Source of the DNA: a virus
IMG/VR virus record: IMGVR_UViG_3300047557_002997
Span: 1-44,116 of that record
DNA: 44,116 nt
Strand: one strand, 5' to 3'
Under the pieces are notes generated by a model. It was not told the origin of the DNA, made no database searches, and saw only the letters and a program-made list of their open reading frames with translations. Below, one piece after another: positions 8,601 through 17,652 of the stretch. Position 1 is the first letter of the stretch. The number at the start of each line of letters is the position of its first letter. Made by a program: the position numbers and the translations under genes.

Positions 8601-11600
8601 TTGGCGTAGGATCTAGTGATTCTCTATATTTTATTACCAAGCAGTACATTAATTTAACATCAGTTGGTAGTGGCAATCATAAATTCAATTATCCAGAAAT
8701 TAAGGTATCCGTTAAGGGACAAATAGGAGTTTCGACTTTTTCCGGCCAAGATTTTAATGCAGTCATTCAACCAATCTTCAGAGGAGAAGTACAATCTGTA
8801 TTTGTTTCTTCTGAAGGAACAAACTATGGATCAGAAGAAATTATTAACCATAACAGACAACCTTTATTTGAATTAAATTCTGGATCTAAAGCAGAAATTA
8901 CTCCAATAGTTTCAGATGGAAAAATTATTGAAGTATTAGTGAAGAATGTTGGAAGTGGATACAATTCTCCACCTGATCTTCAAATTAATGGAGTAGGAGT
9001 AGGTGCTTTGTTAACTCCAATCATATCCAATGGACAGTTGATCGAAGTCAAAGTAATTAATGGTGGTGTAAGATACGAAAACGAAAATACATCTATAACA
9101 GTTAACGCAGCAGGAACTGGAGCTAAATTTGAGGCACGAATTAAACCTTGGAAAGTTAATTTGGTTCAAAGATTGATAGAAAGTTCTAAAATAAATGAAG
9201 ATGACGGAATATTAACTGATGGCTTAAATGAAGATTATGGCCTTCAATATGCTCATGCATATTCTCCAAGAATTCTAAGACAATCTGTTCAAGCAACTTC
9301 TTTTAGAAAAGGCAAAAAAATATTTGTTCCCGATTTGCAACGTTTTGGTAGTGAAGAATTAACATCACAATCTCATTCTCCAATTATTGGTTGGGCTTAT
9401 GATGGGAATCCAATTTATGGTCCTTATGGATTTACATCAAAAACAGGAGGATTTGTTAAATCTTTAACTTCAAGTTATGAGTTACAATTAAAAGAAAACA
9501 GACCCAGTACATCCATTTATCCTCAAGGGTTTTTTGTTGAAGATTATTCTTATACTGCTAATGGAGATTTGGATGAGCACAACGGAAGATTTGGAATTAC
9601 TCCTGAGTACCCAAATGGAGTTTATGCGTATTTTACAACTATTAACAGTGGATTGGTAGAATCAACAGGATTATTCGCTAACTATAAAAAACCAATCTTT
9701 CCTTATGTAATTGGACCTACTTATAAATCTAAACCAATTGATTTTAACTTTGATACTACATCAAATCAAGATTATATTGATGTAAATCAGACAGAATGGA
9801 AAAGAAATGTTAGTTCGTACAATTTACCACTATGTGATTGGATTTTTAATCCAAATGAAGTTAAAAGTCAAACTTCTATAGTCAAAAATATTTCTAAAGG
9901 ATCTTTAGATTCTATAGGAATTACAACAGGTGGTCAAAACTATAAAGTAGGCGACCTAATAATTTTTAACAATGATTCCGAATATAATTCACAACAATCT
10001 AGAGCAAAAGTTTCTTTAATTAAAGGAAAATCTGTAAATCAAATTAGTGTTGCAACTTCATCTTTTGAAAATGTCCAACTTTATCCTAATGGACAACAAT
10101 TTATAGGTTTTACAACAATTGTTCATAATTACCTGAATAATGATTTAGTTACATTTACTGGTAAAAATGATTATAAAAAATTTACTAATATAAGTGTTAG
10201 AGAAAATAATCTCATTATATCATCAGGTATTGGATCTGCTCAACATACTGGATTGGTTACTTATTTTAATGTTATTGGTAATTTAAATTATCCAGATATT
10301 AAAGAAAATGATCTTTATCAAATTGAGAATGAACAAATAAAGATTCTAAATATCGACCAGAAATCTTCTAGGATTAGAGTTATTCGTAATCAAAATGGAA
10401 CTACGGGAATAACTTCATATAAAATTGGAACTCCTATTGTCGAAAAATCAAAGAAATTTGGATTGAGTTTTGGCATTTCTACAACATATAATTTTAATAT
10501 TGATCGTGAATTTTATTTTGATCCTAAAGAATCTGTTGGATTGGGAACAACATCTGGTGTTGGAATTGTTAGTACGATTTATTTTTCAAATCCAGGTGTT
10601 GGAGTTACTCAATTAACTATTCCAACACAATCAATTTATATTGAAAATCACAATTTAAAAACTGGAGATTCATTAATTTATTTTTCAAATGGAGGAAATC
10701 AAATTTCTGTCTCCACTGATGGCGTTTCAGTTTTTCAATTAACAGATAAGTCAATAGTTTATGCTGCAAAGATCACTAACGATTTAATTGGAATTTCGAC
10801 AGTTCAAGTTGGACTGGGATCGACCGGTACTTTTGTTGCTGTTGGATCTTCTACCTCACAAAATAGTATTTTATATTTTACTTCAGTTGGAACTGGTGCC
10901 ACTCATAGTTTCAAGACAAATTATTCAAATACTTTAATAGGAAAAGTCAGTAAAAATGTAGTAACAGTTTCTACTGCAGAAACTCATGGATTATCACTAT
11001 TTGATAACGTAATTATTGATGTAAAATCTGGAATTTCTACAACAGTTGCTGTTAAGTATAATGATTATAATAGAAGATTAACATTAAATCCAAGAACTTT
11101 TTCCTCAATAGATAATGGTGACAATATCATTACAATTAATAATCATGGTTATTATGATGGACAAAAAGTAATATGTACTTCAGGATCTACATCAATCAAT
11201 CAAGGAATCTATTATGTCGTAGTTATAGATTCAAATAGGATTAAACTATCAAATAGTTTTTATCAGGCTACAAAATTAAATCCGGAAGTTGTTGGTATAG
11301 GTTCTACAACTTCTGGAACTATTTTACCAATCAATCCTCCTTTAAATTTAACAAGAAATCAAACAGTAATTTTTGATTTATCAGATTCTTCATTGTCTTA
11401 TAAAAACAATTCTATCGCTTATTCTGCATTTGATCTTAAGTTTTACAAAGATGGTGAGTTTAATGAAGAGTTTGATACAACTAAATCATCAAGTGTTTTT
11501 GAAGTAATAAAGTATGGAAAAGTTGGAATTGACTCTGAAGCAAAGATCGTATTAACCTTAAATGATAATATTCCTACAAATTTATATTATAATTTAATTC

Positions 11601-14600
11601 CTCTTGATTTAAATTTAAACTCTCAAATTAAAAAAGATATTATACAAGATAAAGATGTAATTGGTTCAAATAAAATAACTTTACAGGAAAGTGCATATAA
11701 TGGAAGTTATTCTATTGTTGCTATTTCCTCAAATACTTTCAATTATAATGTATTAGGAATTCCGGAGTCTTCATCTTATTCAAGTGGCATTGAATATTAT
11801 ACAAACTCTTTGAGTGCAAAAGGTCCTATTCAAGAGATTTCAATTTCAAAGAATGGTAGTTACAAATCACTTACGAATACATATTCAATTTCGTCGGAAG
11901 ATGGATTTGATGCAGTACTAGAACCTAATTCAATTTCTATTGGAAAAGTAAAAAATATTGAAATTGAAGATATTGGTTTCGATTATCCGACTGACTATAG
12001 TATTAGACCAATAGCAAAATTTCCAAGTTTCTTAGTATTAGAAGCATTATCTTCATTTGACTATATTGGAGTGTCTTCTAATGGAAGAAATTATAATATT
12101 CCACCATCACTCGTAGTTATTGATGGTTTAACAAATAAAGTTATTGATGATATTGATTTATCTTACGACTTAGGAGACTCTAGAGTTACTATAAGAAAAA
12201 ATAATACGTCAATTAATAACATAAAACCAAAAATAATACCAACAAATAATTCAAATGGTGTTAATATTAAAAATATTGTATTTGATAGTTCATCAAAAGA
12301 TGTAAAAGTAACTTTAGGAGCAAGTTTTAGTGATCCTCAAGATTATCCTTTTGCAGTCGGAAGCAAAGTTTTAATTGAAAATACAAGTGTAGGAATTGCT
12401 ACTACTGGAAAAGGATACAACTCTGCAAATTATGATTATGCTCTTTTTACTCTAACTGCAGTAGATCCAAACCTTGGAGGAACTATTGGAACAGTTACTT
12501 ATAATTTATCATCGTATTTAAACGATGGCGAAGTTCCGGGCATGTTTAACAGTTTATATTCTGCAGGAAAAATAATTCCAGAATCTCATTTTCCAATTTT
12601 TGATCCTGTTCTTAAAAAGAATAATTTCTATGTTGGAGAAACTGTCTACTCATCAACATCAATTGGAAAAGTAGAATCTTGGGATACTACTAATCAATAT
12701 CTTAAAGTTTCTACAATTGATGATTTTGCTCCCGGAGAATTTGTAAGAGGCGAAACAACTAATTCTGTTGGTATTGTCAAAAAAGTATTATCATTTGAAA
12801 CCGATTATAAAGTTGGCGCAATTTCTAAAGTTAAAAAAGGATGGTACAAAGAGACAGGATTTTTGAATAATGATCTTCAAAGAGTACATGATAGTGATTA
12901 TTACCAATATTTTTCATATGCACTTAAATCAAAAAAAGATTTGAATGTATGGGATAATCCCGTAAGTTCTTTAAATCATACTGCAGGATTTAAAAAATTT
13001 GGCAATTTAATTATAGAGTCAAGAGCAGATAATATAGGAATTTCAACAAATCAAAATCAAGGTGATTTTGTTGGAATTGCAGACTTATCTAGAGTTATTG
13101 ATTTAAACTGCGTTTATGATTTTGATCTTGCACTAGAAAATAATCTTTTAATTGATGACACTATTAAATCAAATGAAATTTTATTTAATTCCAAAATTAT
13201 TCAAGACTATATTGAATCTATTAGTAATAGAGTTTTAATGATTGATGACATTTCAAATCAATTTAATAGTAATCCAAGATCAACTCCATTTAGTGTTATT
13301 GACTCTTTTAATCTTGATGATTTTAGATCACAAAAATATTTTATTGCAATACAAGACAAAAAATATACTAATGAAATTCAAATTTCATTAGTATCATTAA
13401 TTCATAATAATAACGTTGGATTTATAAACCAATATGGTACATATTCATCAAATGATCTAGGATTTTTTGATTTTAGTATTACCGGAAACAATGGAAATTT
13501 ATTGTTCTATCCAAATAAGTTTAAAATTAACGATTACTATGCATCAAATCTATCATTCTCACTAAATGATGTGATTAGTGGAGTTGGAACAACTGATTTA
13601 GGAACTTCTGTTAATATTAGAACTACTACTTCTACCATACCAACAGGTACTAATACAGCAACAACAATAGTTAGTGTTGCATCGACCTATAGATCATCAA
13701 AAGTTTTAGTTCAAATTGGAGCAACAAATTCCTCTTATTATGAATATGATGAAATAACTTATATTCATAATGGATCTGAAGTTTTCTTTATTGATTATGG
13801 ACAATTAGCTACAGATGGTTTTGGATCAAGATCAACTTCAGGAATAGGAACATATAATGCATATATTTCTGCAAATAATGTGATAATTGATTTAATACCA
13901 GATAATTCTACAACGGTTGATTATGTGGTTAATACTTTTAATGTTTCTCTTGCTAATACAAGTTTAAGTGGAATTGGAACACAAATAGTTGGTGGAGCTT
14001 ATCTAGATTCTTCTTCGGTAGGAATTGCGTCTAGTGCTTCTCCAATAGCAAATACAATTGCAAGTTATTCTAATGTCAATAATAACTGCTCATACTCGAT
14101 TATAAGTATTGAAGACAAAACAAACTCACAATATCAAATTTCTGAATTCGTAACAATTACAGATTCATTTAATAATAAGTGTTATACAACTGAATTTGGA
14201 ATCTTAAATTCTAATAACTCTTTGGGGGTAACAACTGCCAATATTTCAGGATCAACTACAAAAACTTATTTTACTCCAATTGCGGATATTGATGTTGATG
14301 TTAAAGTTTTCCAAGTTGCATTATCTTTAAAAGAAGACTCAGATAGTATATCATTAATCAATGGAGGTTTACATTATGATTATGGAGATTACACTGGAAC
14401 AGATAACGATATTAAAAAGAACTTTAATTTAACTCATAAAAATAATCCGATTTTCCAAAGATATTTTGATGGTGGCAATTCTTCCATAGTAAGAGCATCT
14501 ACAGATGTTATCAGAATTGCTAATCATTTCTTTGTTACTGGAGAGGAAGTTGAATATTCTTATTCAGGAACTGGATCAAGTCCCATTGGAATCGCAACGA

Positions 14601-17600
14601 CTTCTATACCTGGTATTGGAACAACGGATAAATTACCATCAACTTTATACATTGTTAAAATTAGTGATCTTGATGTTCGAGTGGCATCTTCAGCATCCAA
14701 TGCTCTCAAACCAATTCCAGAAGTTTTAGATATAACCTCTGTTGGAATAGGAACTTCTCACTTTTTAACCTCAAAGAATCAAAATAATAAATCAATTATT
14801 AGTATTGATAATTTAATTCAGTCACCTATTGCAGGAACTGCCATTACAACAACTCTTTCAAAAAATGTTGGATTTTTTGAAACGCAAGTATCAGTTTCTG
14901 GAATTAATTCAATATTTGGAGGAGATTTGATTAAAATTGATGATGAAATTATGAAAGTTACTTCAGTTGGTGTTGGAAGTACAAATGTATTTTCTGTTTT
15001 TAGATCTTGGTTAGGAACTGGATTATCAACACATATATCACCTACTCTTGTCACAAAAATTATAGGAAATTACAATATTGTCGATAATGTAATTTATTTT
15101 GACGAGGCACCTTATGGAAAAGTTCCTATTGTAAGTGAACTATCAAGATATGATGAGATTGATTATATTGGAATTGCAACTGGATCTTCATTTACTGGAA
15201 GAGTATTTTTAAGATCTGGAGAAGAAGATACATTATCGGAAACTTATGCCAAAAATTACATATTTGATGATATTTCAAATAACTTTAATGGTATAGATAA
15301 AACTTTTACTTTAAAATCAGACAGATTAAACATTGCTGGAATATCGACTGATAATGCCATCGTTTTAATTAACAATATATTCCAAGGGCCAAACGCACCA
15401 AATATTACTGACAACTATAATTTGACAGAAAACGTCGGAATTACAAGTATTACTTTTACAGGAAATTCAAGTTCAGGAACTTATGATATAAACTCCAGAG
15501 ATATTCCTAGAGGTGGAATTATTTTATCAGTAGGTTCCACTGAGGGATTTGGTTATCAACCACTTGTAGCAGCAGGTGGAACGGCGATAGTATCCTCTGC
15601 AGGAACAATTCAATCAATTAGTATTGGAAATAGTGGATCTGGTTATAGAGTAGGAATTCAAACCGTTGTGCGTGTTGGTGTTAAGACAGAAAGCATTGGA
15701 ATTCCGAATATTGAATTTATTGGAACTGCAACAGTAAGTAATGGTCACATAGTTAGTGTTGCAGTTACTAATCCAGGTGTTGGATATACTTCATCAAATC
15801 CTCCTATTGTTGTCTTTGATTCTCCATTATCATATTCAAACATTCCTTTAGTTTATAGTTCTAAATCACCATCAGGTGTTGGAACGGGTGCTGTAGTAGA
15901 CATTGTTGTTGGTCAAGGTTCAAGTGTCATTTCATTTGAATTGAAAAATTTGGGATATGGTTATAAACAAAACAATGTTTTAACGGTTTCTATTGGAGGA
16001 ACGATTGGAATTCCAACAAATACTTCTTTAAGTTTTTCAGAATTCCAAATTACTGTTGATAAAATTCAGTCAGATAACTTTGCTGCCTGGTCAGTTGGAA
16101 GACTTCAAGTAATTGATCCATTAGATAATTTGTTTGATGGTAATAGAACAACATTCCCAATTCTTATTAGTGGCAATCGAACATCAATCAGATCCAAAAA
16201 AGGATCAAACATTGATGTTCAAGCAACTTTATTGGTCTTTATCAATGATGTTCTTCAAGTTCCAGGAAAAGGTTACATATTTAAAGGAGGAAGTACTATA
16301 AGGTTTGCAGAACCTCCAAAAGAAGGAGATACTTCAAAACTTTTATTCTATAGAGGAACCGGAGATGTGGATACTCAAGATGTGGATATATTGGAAACAA
16401 TTAAAGTTGGCGACAATGTATCTTTAAAGGATGATAGTATCATTTTAACACAAGATGGAAGAATTGTTACAGAAGTTGTTTCTTCAGATACAATTAATAC
16501 TAATTTATACTCAGGTCCGGGAATAACTGAGGATGAAACATTACTCAGACCATTGACGTGGTGTAGGCAAACACATGATCTATCTGTAAATGGATCCTAT
16601 GTTGGTAAAGATAGAATCATTTATGAACCATATGTCCAACCAACTACAAATATTATTCAAAACATAAGTACAGGATCAACTCAAATTTTTGTAGAGAGTG
16701 TTAAAGCATTTTTTGATAGTAAAAAAGAGTATGTTCATGATGGAATAACAGAAAAACCACAAAATAAAATTTTGATCATATCTCAAGACACTATAACATC
16801 TGCTACTGCTACTGCTATAGTGTCTTCTTCGGGAACAGTTTCTTCCATTGTTATTTCTGATGGTGGAGTTGGATATTCAACTACACCTACGGTAACTATT
16901 GCAGGTCCAATTGGTTTTGGAACAACTACTGCACAAAACACAGCAAAAGCATCTGCAACTATATCTGGAGGAGTTGTCACGGGAATTGCAATAACAGTTG
17001 CTGGACTTGGTTATTTTTCTTCTGATCCACCTACAGTCTTAATCGAATCTCCATCATTCAAATATGAATCTATTGATAAAGTTTCTTATGAAGGTGACTT
17101 TGGAGTGATTACCGGAATTAAAACTACTTCAGTAGGAGTTGCATCAACTGGAATAGTATTTGATTTCTTCATTCCAAAAGATTCTATTATTAGAGATTCT
17201 AATACAGTAAAAGTTGGAATTGCTACAACAGGAATTAGTGGTATTCAAACTGGTTATTACTTTGTAGTATCTAAATCAAATGTTGGTAAAGGACTCACAT
17301 CACTCAACTCATCTGGTGGTGTTGTAGGTGTAGGAACAACATTTATAGACAACATCTATCAAGTTGCTGCTGTATCAATTGCACAAACTGCAGTTCCTGG
17401 TATAGGTATTACTAACGTCGCTAAAGTTACTGTAAGTGTATCTGAATACAATGGTTTAACTGGACTTGGATTTAGTGATTTCTATGGCGAATATAGTTGG
17501 GGAAGAATTTTAGCACCAACTCGTAAAAAACCTAGAGAATTCGCAACATATGCAAACACTGGGGGAATTTCATCTTCACCTACAATTCAAAGATATAATA

Positions 17601-17632
17601 GATTGAAGTATATTGGTTACTCAACATCATAA
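5642..17632 (+). CDS. Giant baseplate wedge-associated protein, 3,996 aa (gp7 position)
   Basis: This one gene fills 27% of the window, and the protein is about four times the length of T4 gp7 (1,032). The N-terminal 65 residues (IENQLPQYVSEEFPLVSEFL, then a QNIDQYIKVD segment) and a conserved stretch around 160-245 (KQFTPGLEERQLYSGLN, GTDNSFKILFGALYG) look like the baseplate-binding head of the family. The rest is mostly beta-rich repeat modules. GxGY repeats lie near residues 730-806, 1050-1180, 2063-2163, 3320-3397 and 3733-3804. NHG-type modules lie near 603, 945, 1668, 1833 and 2960. Metal-site-like EIIxYT modules lie near 67-130, 320-380 and 3073-3137. A YHYH-like domain lies at about 1225-1345. 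It lies between gp6 and gp8, so a wedge role is likely; direct homology to gp7 is inference. Receptor contact or a peripheral fibre role is possible. Confidence 0.85.
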   Translation: MTETRIKISSIIENQLPQYVSEEFPLVSEFLSQYYISLESQGNVSDILQNIDQYIKVDQLTNLIDSTTLTSDVTFFDSTINVDSTAGFPDSYGLLLIDSEIITYTSKTSTTFDGCIRGFSGVTSYEVKDQLTFSETDAQEHSILDSNGDPTKVLNLSILFLKEFLNKIKKQFTPGLEERQLYSGLNEGLFIKQSIDFYSSKGTDNSFKILFGALYGENVEVIRPRDYLIQPSDAQYRITSDLVVEKIEGNPESLVNNTLYQEDSEGNISSQGTITQVEKIRRGSKDYYIISLDSGYDRDILPIGSIYGEFKISPKTRVVSRTSSESTTLEVDSTVSFPTSNGTLVVDLENGTSLNITYKSKTLNQFLDCEGISQDIPESTEIKTNEFAYGYAGVGNTNQVKVRITGVLSELNLPNDSAFYSEGDSIRVKSLGLNSKDSKFNNWFFNIPVKYVVSQITISDNADAGKLYNITLFDDHSFKIGDSVTFIPSSGNTQTSDLTVNVISFINEKSFTVQFGSNQSGLDPNLTYTVRKNLSKVLSKNYPSVSKYTSNVQNIYLDTDGSLYATSPSLPTYSDQGSQINLQINDRSVVFSGTFTGTILNIGNHGFYTGDSIVYKPTTNNTLGISTGIYFIKKVSATEVKLARSRNNIFTENFVAVNGSVTNAKFELTDFTYGDLSTQLLESQKLIRKISSPEIDKITHETNPGLTGIFINGVELLNYKSKDNVYYGPIQSIVPSAPGSGYDVINPPVLSIIDPVGSGATGYCSVIGKLEKINLIDSGFDYIGEPVVEIIGGNGSGAVAEANLVTLEHNVVFNAQSNANLVQLNPINKVGFSSYHKFRNAEEVVYVTDGQNSVGGLSTNSTYFVSPQDLYNVKLHKSYFDAIAGINTVQLTSYGTGNHSIKSKNLKKKIGSITVVNSGSNYQNKLTVTSTSGINTASNSISIPNHGYESGEIIVYNSTETSIGGLSSSTSYYVTKITDDEFKLSEIGVGSSDSLYFITKQYINLTSVGSGNHKFNYPEIKVSVKGQIGVSTFSGQDFNAVIQPIFRGEVQSVFVSSEGTNYGSEEIINHNRQPLFELNSGSKAEITPIVSDGKIIEVLVKNVGSGYNSPPDLQINGVGVGALLTPIISNGQLIEVKVINGGVRYENENTSITVNAAGTGAKFEARIKPWKVNLVQRLIESSKINEDDGILTDGLNEDYGLQYAHAYSPRILRQSVQATSFRKGKKIFVPDLQRFGSEELTSQSHSPIIGWAYDGNPIYGPYGFTSKTGGFVKSLTSSYELQLKENRPSTSIYPQGFFVEDYSYTANGDLDEHNGRFGITPEYPNGVYAYFTTINSGLVESTGLFANYKKPIFPYVIGPTYKSKPIDFNFDTTSNQDYIDVNQTEWKRNVSSYNLPLCDWIFNPNEVKSQTSIVKNISKGSLDSIGITTGGQNYKVGDLIIFNNDSEYNSQQSRAKVSLIKGKSVNQISVATSSFENVQLYPNGQQFIGFTTIVHNYLNNDLVTFTGKNDYKKFTNISVRENNLIISSGIGSAQHTGLVTYFNVIGNLNYPDIKENDLYQIENEQIKILNIDQKSSRIRVIRNQNGTTGITSYKIGTPIVEKSKKFGLSFGISTTYNFNIDREFYFDPKESVGLGTTSGVGIVSTIYFSNPGVGVTQLTIPTQSIYIENHNLKTGDSLIYFSNGGNQISVSTDGVSVFQLTDKSIVYAAKITNDLIGISTVQVGLGSTGTFVAVGSSTSQNSILYFTSVGTGATHSFKTNYSNTLIGKVSKNVVTVSTAETHGLSLFDNVIIDVKSGISTTVAVKYNDYNRRLTLNPRTFSSIDNGDNIITINNHGYYDGQKVICTSGSTSINQGIYYVVVIDSNRIKLSNSFYQATKLNPEVVGIGSTTSGTILPINPPLNLTRNQTVIFDLSDSSLSYKNNSIAYSAFDLKFYKDGEFNEEFDTTKSSSVFEVIKYGKVGIDSEAKIVLTLNDNIPTNLYYNLIPLDLNLNSQIKKDIIQDKDVIGSNKITLQESAYNGSYSIVAISSNTFNYNVLGIPESSSYSSGIEYYTNSLSAKGPIQEISISKNGSYKSLTNTYSISSEDGFDAVLEPNSISIGKVKNIEIEDIGFDYPTDYSIRPIAKFPSFLVLEALSSFDYIGVSSNGRNYNIPPSLVVIDGLTNKVIDDIDLSYDLGDSRVTIRKNNTSINNIKPKIIPTNNSNGVNIKNIVFDSSSKDVKVTLGASFSDPQDYPFAVGSKVLIENTSVGIATTGKGYNSANYDYALFTLTAVDPNLGGTIGTVTYNLSSYLNDGEVPGMFNSLYSAGKIIPESHFPIFDPVLKKNNFYVGETVYSSTSIGKVESWDTTNQYLKVSTIDDFAPGEFVRGETTNSVGIVKKVLSFETDYKVGAISKVKKGWYKETGFLNNDLQRVHDSDYYQYFSYALKSKKDLNVWDNPVSSLNHTAGFKKFGNLIIESRADNIGISTNQNQGDFVGIADLSRVIDLNCVYDFDLALENNLLIDDTIKSNEILFNSKIIQDYIESISNRVLMIDDISNQFNSNPRSTPFSVIDSFNLDDFRSQKYFIAIQDKKYTNEIQISLVSLIHNNNVGFINQYGTYSSNDLGFFDFSITGNNGNLLFYPNKFKINDYYASNLSFSLNDVISGVGTTDLGTSVNIRTTTSTIPTGTNTATTIVSVASTYRSSKVLVQIGATNSSYYEYDEITYIHNGSEVFFIDYGQLATDGFGSRSTSGIGTYNAYISANNVIIDLIPDNSTTVDYVVNTFNVSLANTSLSGIGTQIVGGAYLDSSSVGIASSASPIANTIASYSNVNNNCSYSIISIEDKTNSQYQISEFVTITDSFNNKCYTTEFGILNSNNSLGVTTANISGSTTKTYFTPIADIDVDVKVFQVALSLKEDSDSISLINGGLHYDYGDYTGTDNDIKKNFNLTHKNNPIFQRYFDGGNSSIVRASTDVIRIANHFFVTGEEVEYSYSGTGSSPIGIATTSIPGIGTTDKLPSTLYIVKISDLDVRVASSASNALKPIPEVLDITSVGIGTSHFLTSKNQNNKSIISIDNLIQSPIAGTAITTTLSKNVGFFETQVSVSGINSIFGGDLIKIDDEIMKVTSVGVGSTNVFSVFRSWLGTGLSTHISPTLVTKIIGNYNIVDNVIYFDEAPYGKVPIVSELSRYDEIDYIGIATGSSFTGRVFLRSGEEDTLSETYAKNYIFDDISNNFNGIDKTFTLKSDRLNIAGISTDNAIVLINNIFQGPNAPNITDNYNLTENVGITSITFTGNSSSGTYDINSRDIPRGGIILSVGSTEGFGYQPLVAAGGTAIVSSAGTIQSISIGNSGSGYRVGIQTVVRVGVKTESIGIPNIEFIGTATVSNGHIVSVAVTNPGVGYTSSNPPIVVFDSPLSYSNIPLVYSSKSPSGVGTGAVVDIVVGQGSSVISFELKNLGYGYKQNNVLTVSIGGTIGIPTNTSLSFSEFQITVDKIQSDNFAAWSVGRLQVIDPLDNLFDGNRTTFPILISGNRTSIRSKKGSNIDVQATLLVFINDVLQVPGKGYIFKGGSTIRFAEPPKEGDTSKLLFYRGTGDVDTQDVDILETIKVGDNVSLKDDSIILTQDGRIVTEVVSSDTINTNLYSGPGITEDETLLRPLTWCRQTHDLSVNGSYVGKDRIIYEPYVQPTTNIIQNISTGSTQIFVESVKAFFDSKKEYVHDGITEKPQNKILIISQDTITSATATAIVSSSGTVSSIVISDGGVGYSTTPTVTIAGPIGFGTTTAQNTAKASATISGGVVTGIAITVAGLGYFSSDPPTVLIESPSFKYESIDKVSYEGDFGVITGIKTTSVGVASTGIVFDFFIPKDSIIRDSNTVKVGIATTGISGIQTGYYFVVSKSNVGKGLTSLNSSGGVVGVGTTFIDNIYQVAAVSIAQTAVPGIGITNVAKVTVSVSEYNGLTGLGFSDFYGEYSWGRILAPTRKKPREFATYANTGGISSSPTIQRYNRLKYIGYSTS

Positions 17633-17635
17633 ATA
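17628..17635 (+). promoter_or_regulatory. Late promoter CATAAATA for gp8
   Basis: CATAAATA contains the TAA stop (17630-17632) of the giant gene and lies 17 nt before the gp8 start. It would begin a transcript for gp8 and the DUF4815 gene, since no such site occurs between those two. Confidence 0.7.
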
Positions 17636-17652
17636 GATAAAAAAACTGTAAA

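Noticed and set aside
14505-14729. 74-codon forward frame inside the giant gene
   Set aside because: It is in an alternate frame of a well-supported gene and has a Leu-rich shadow composition.
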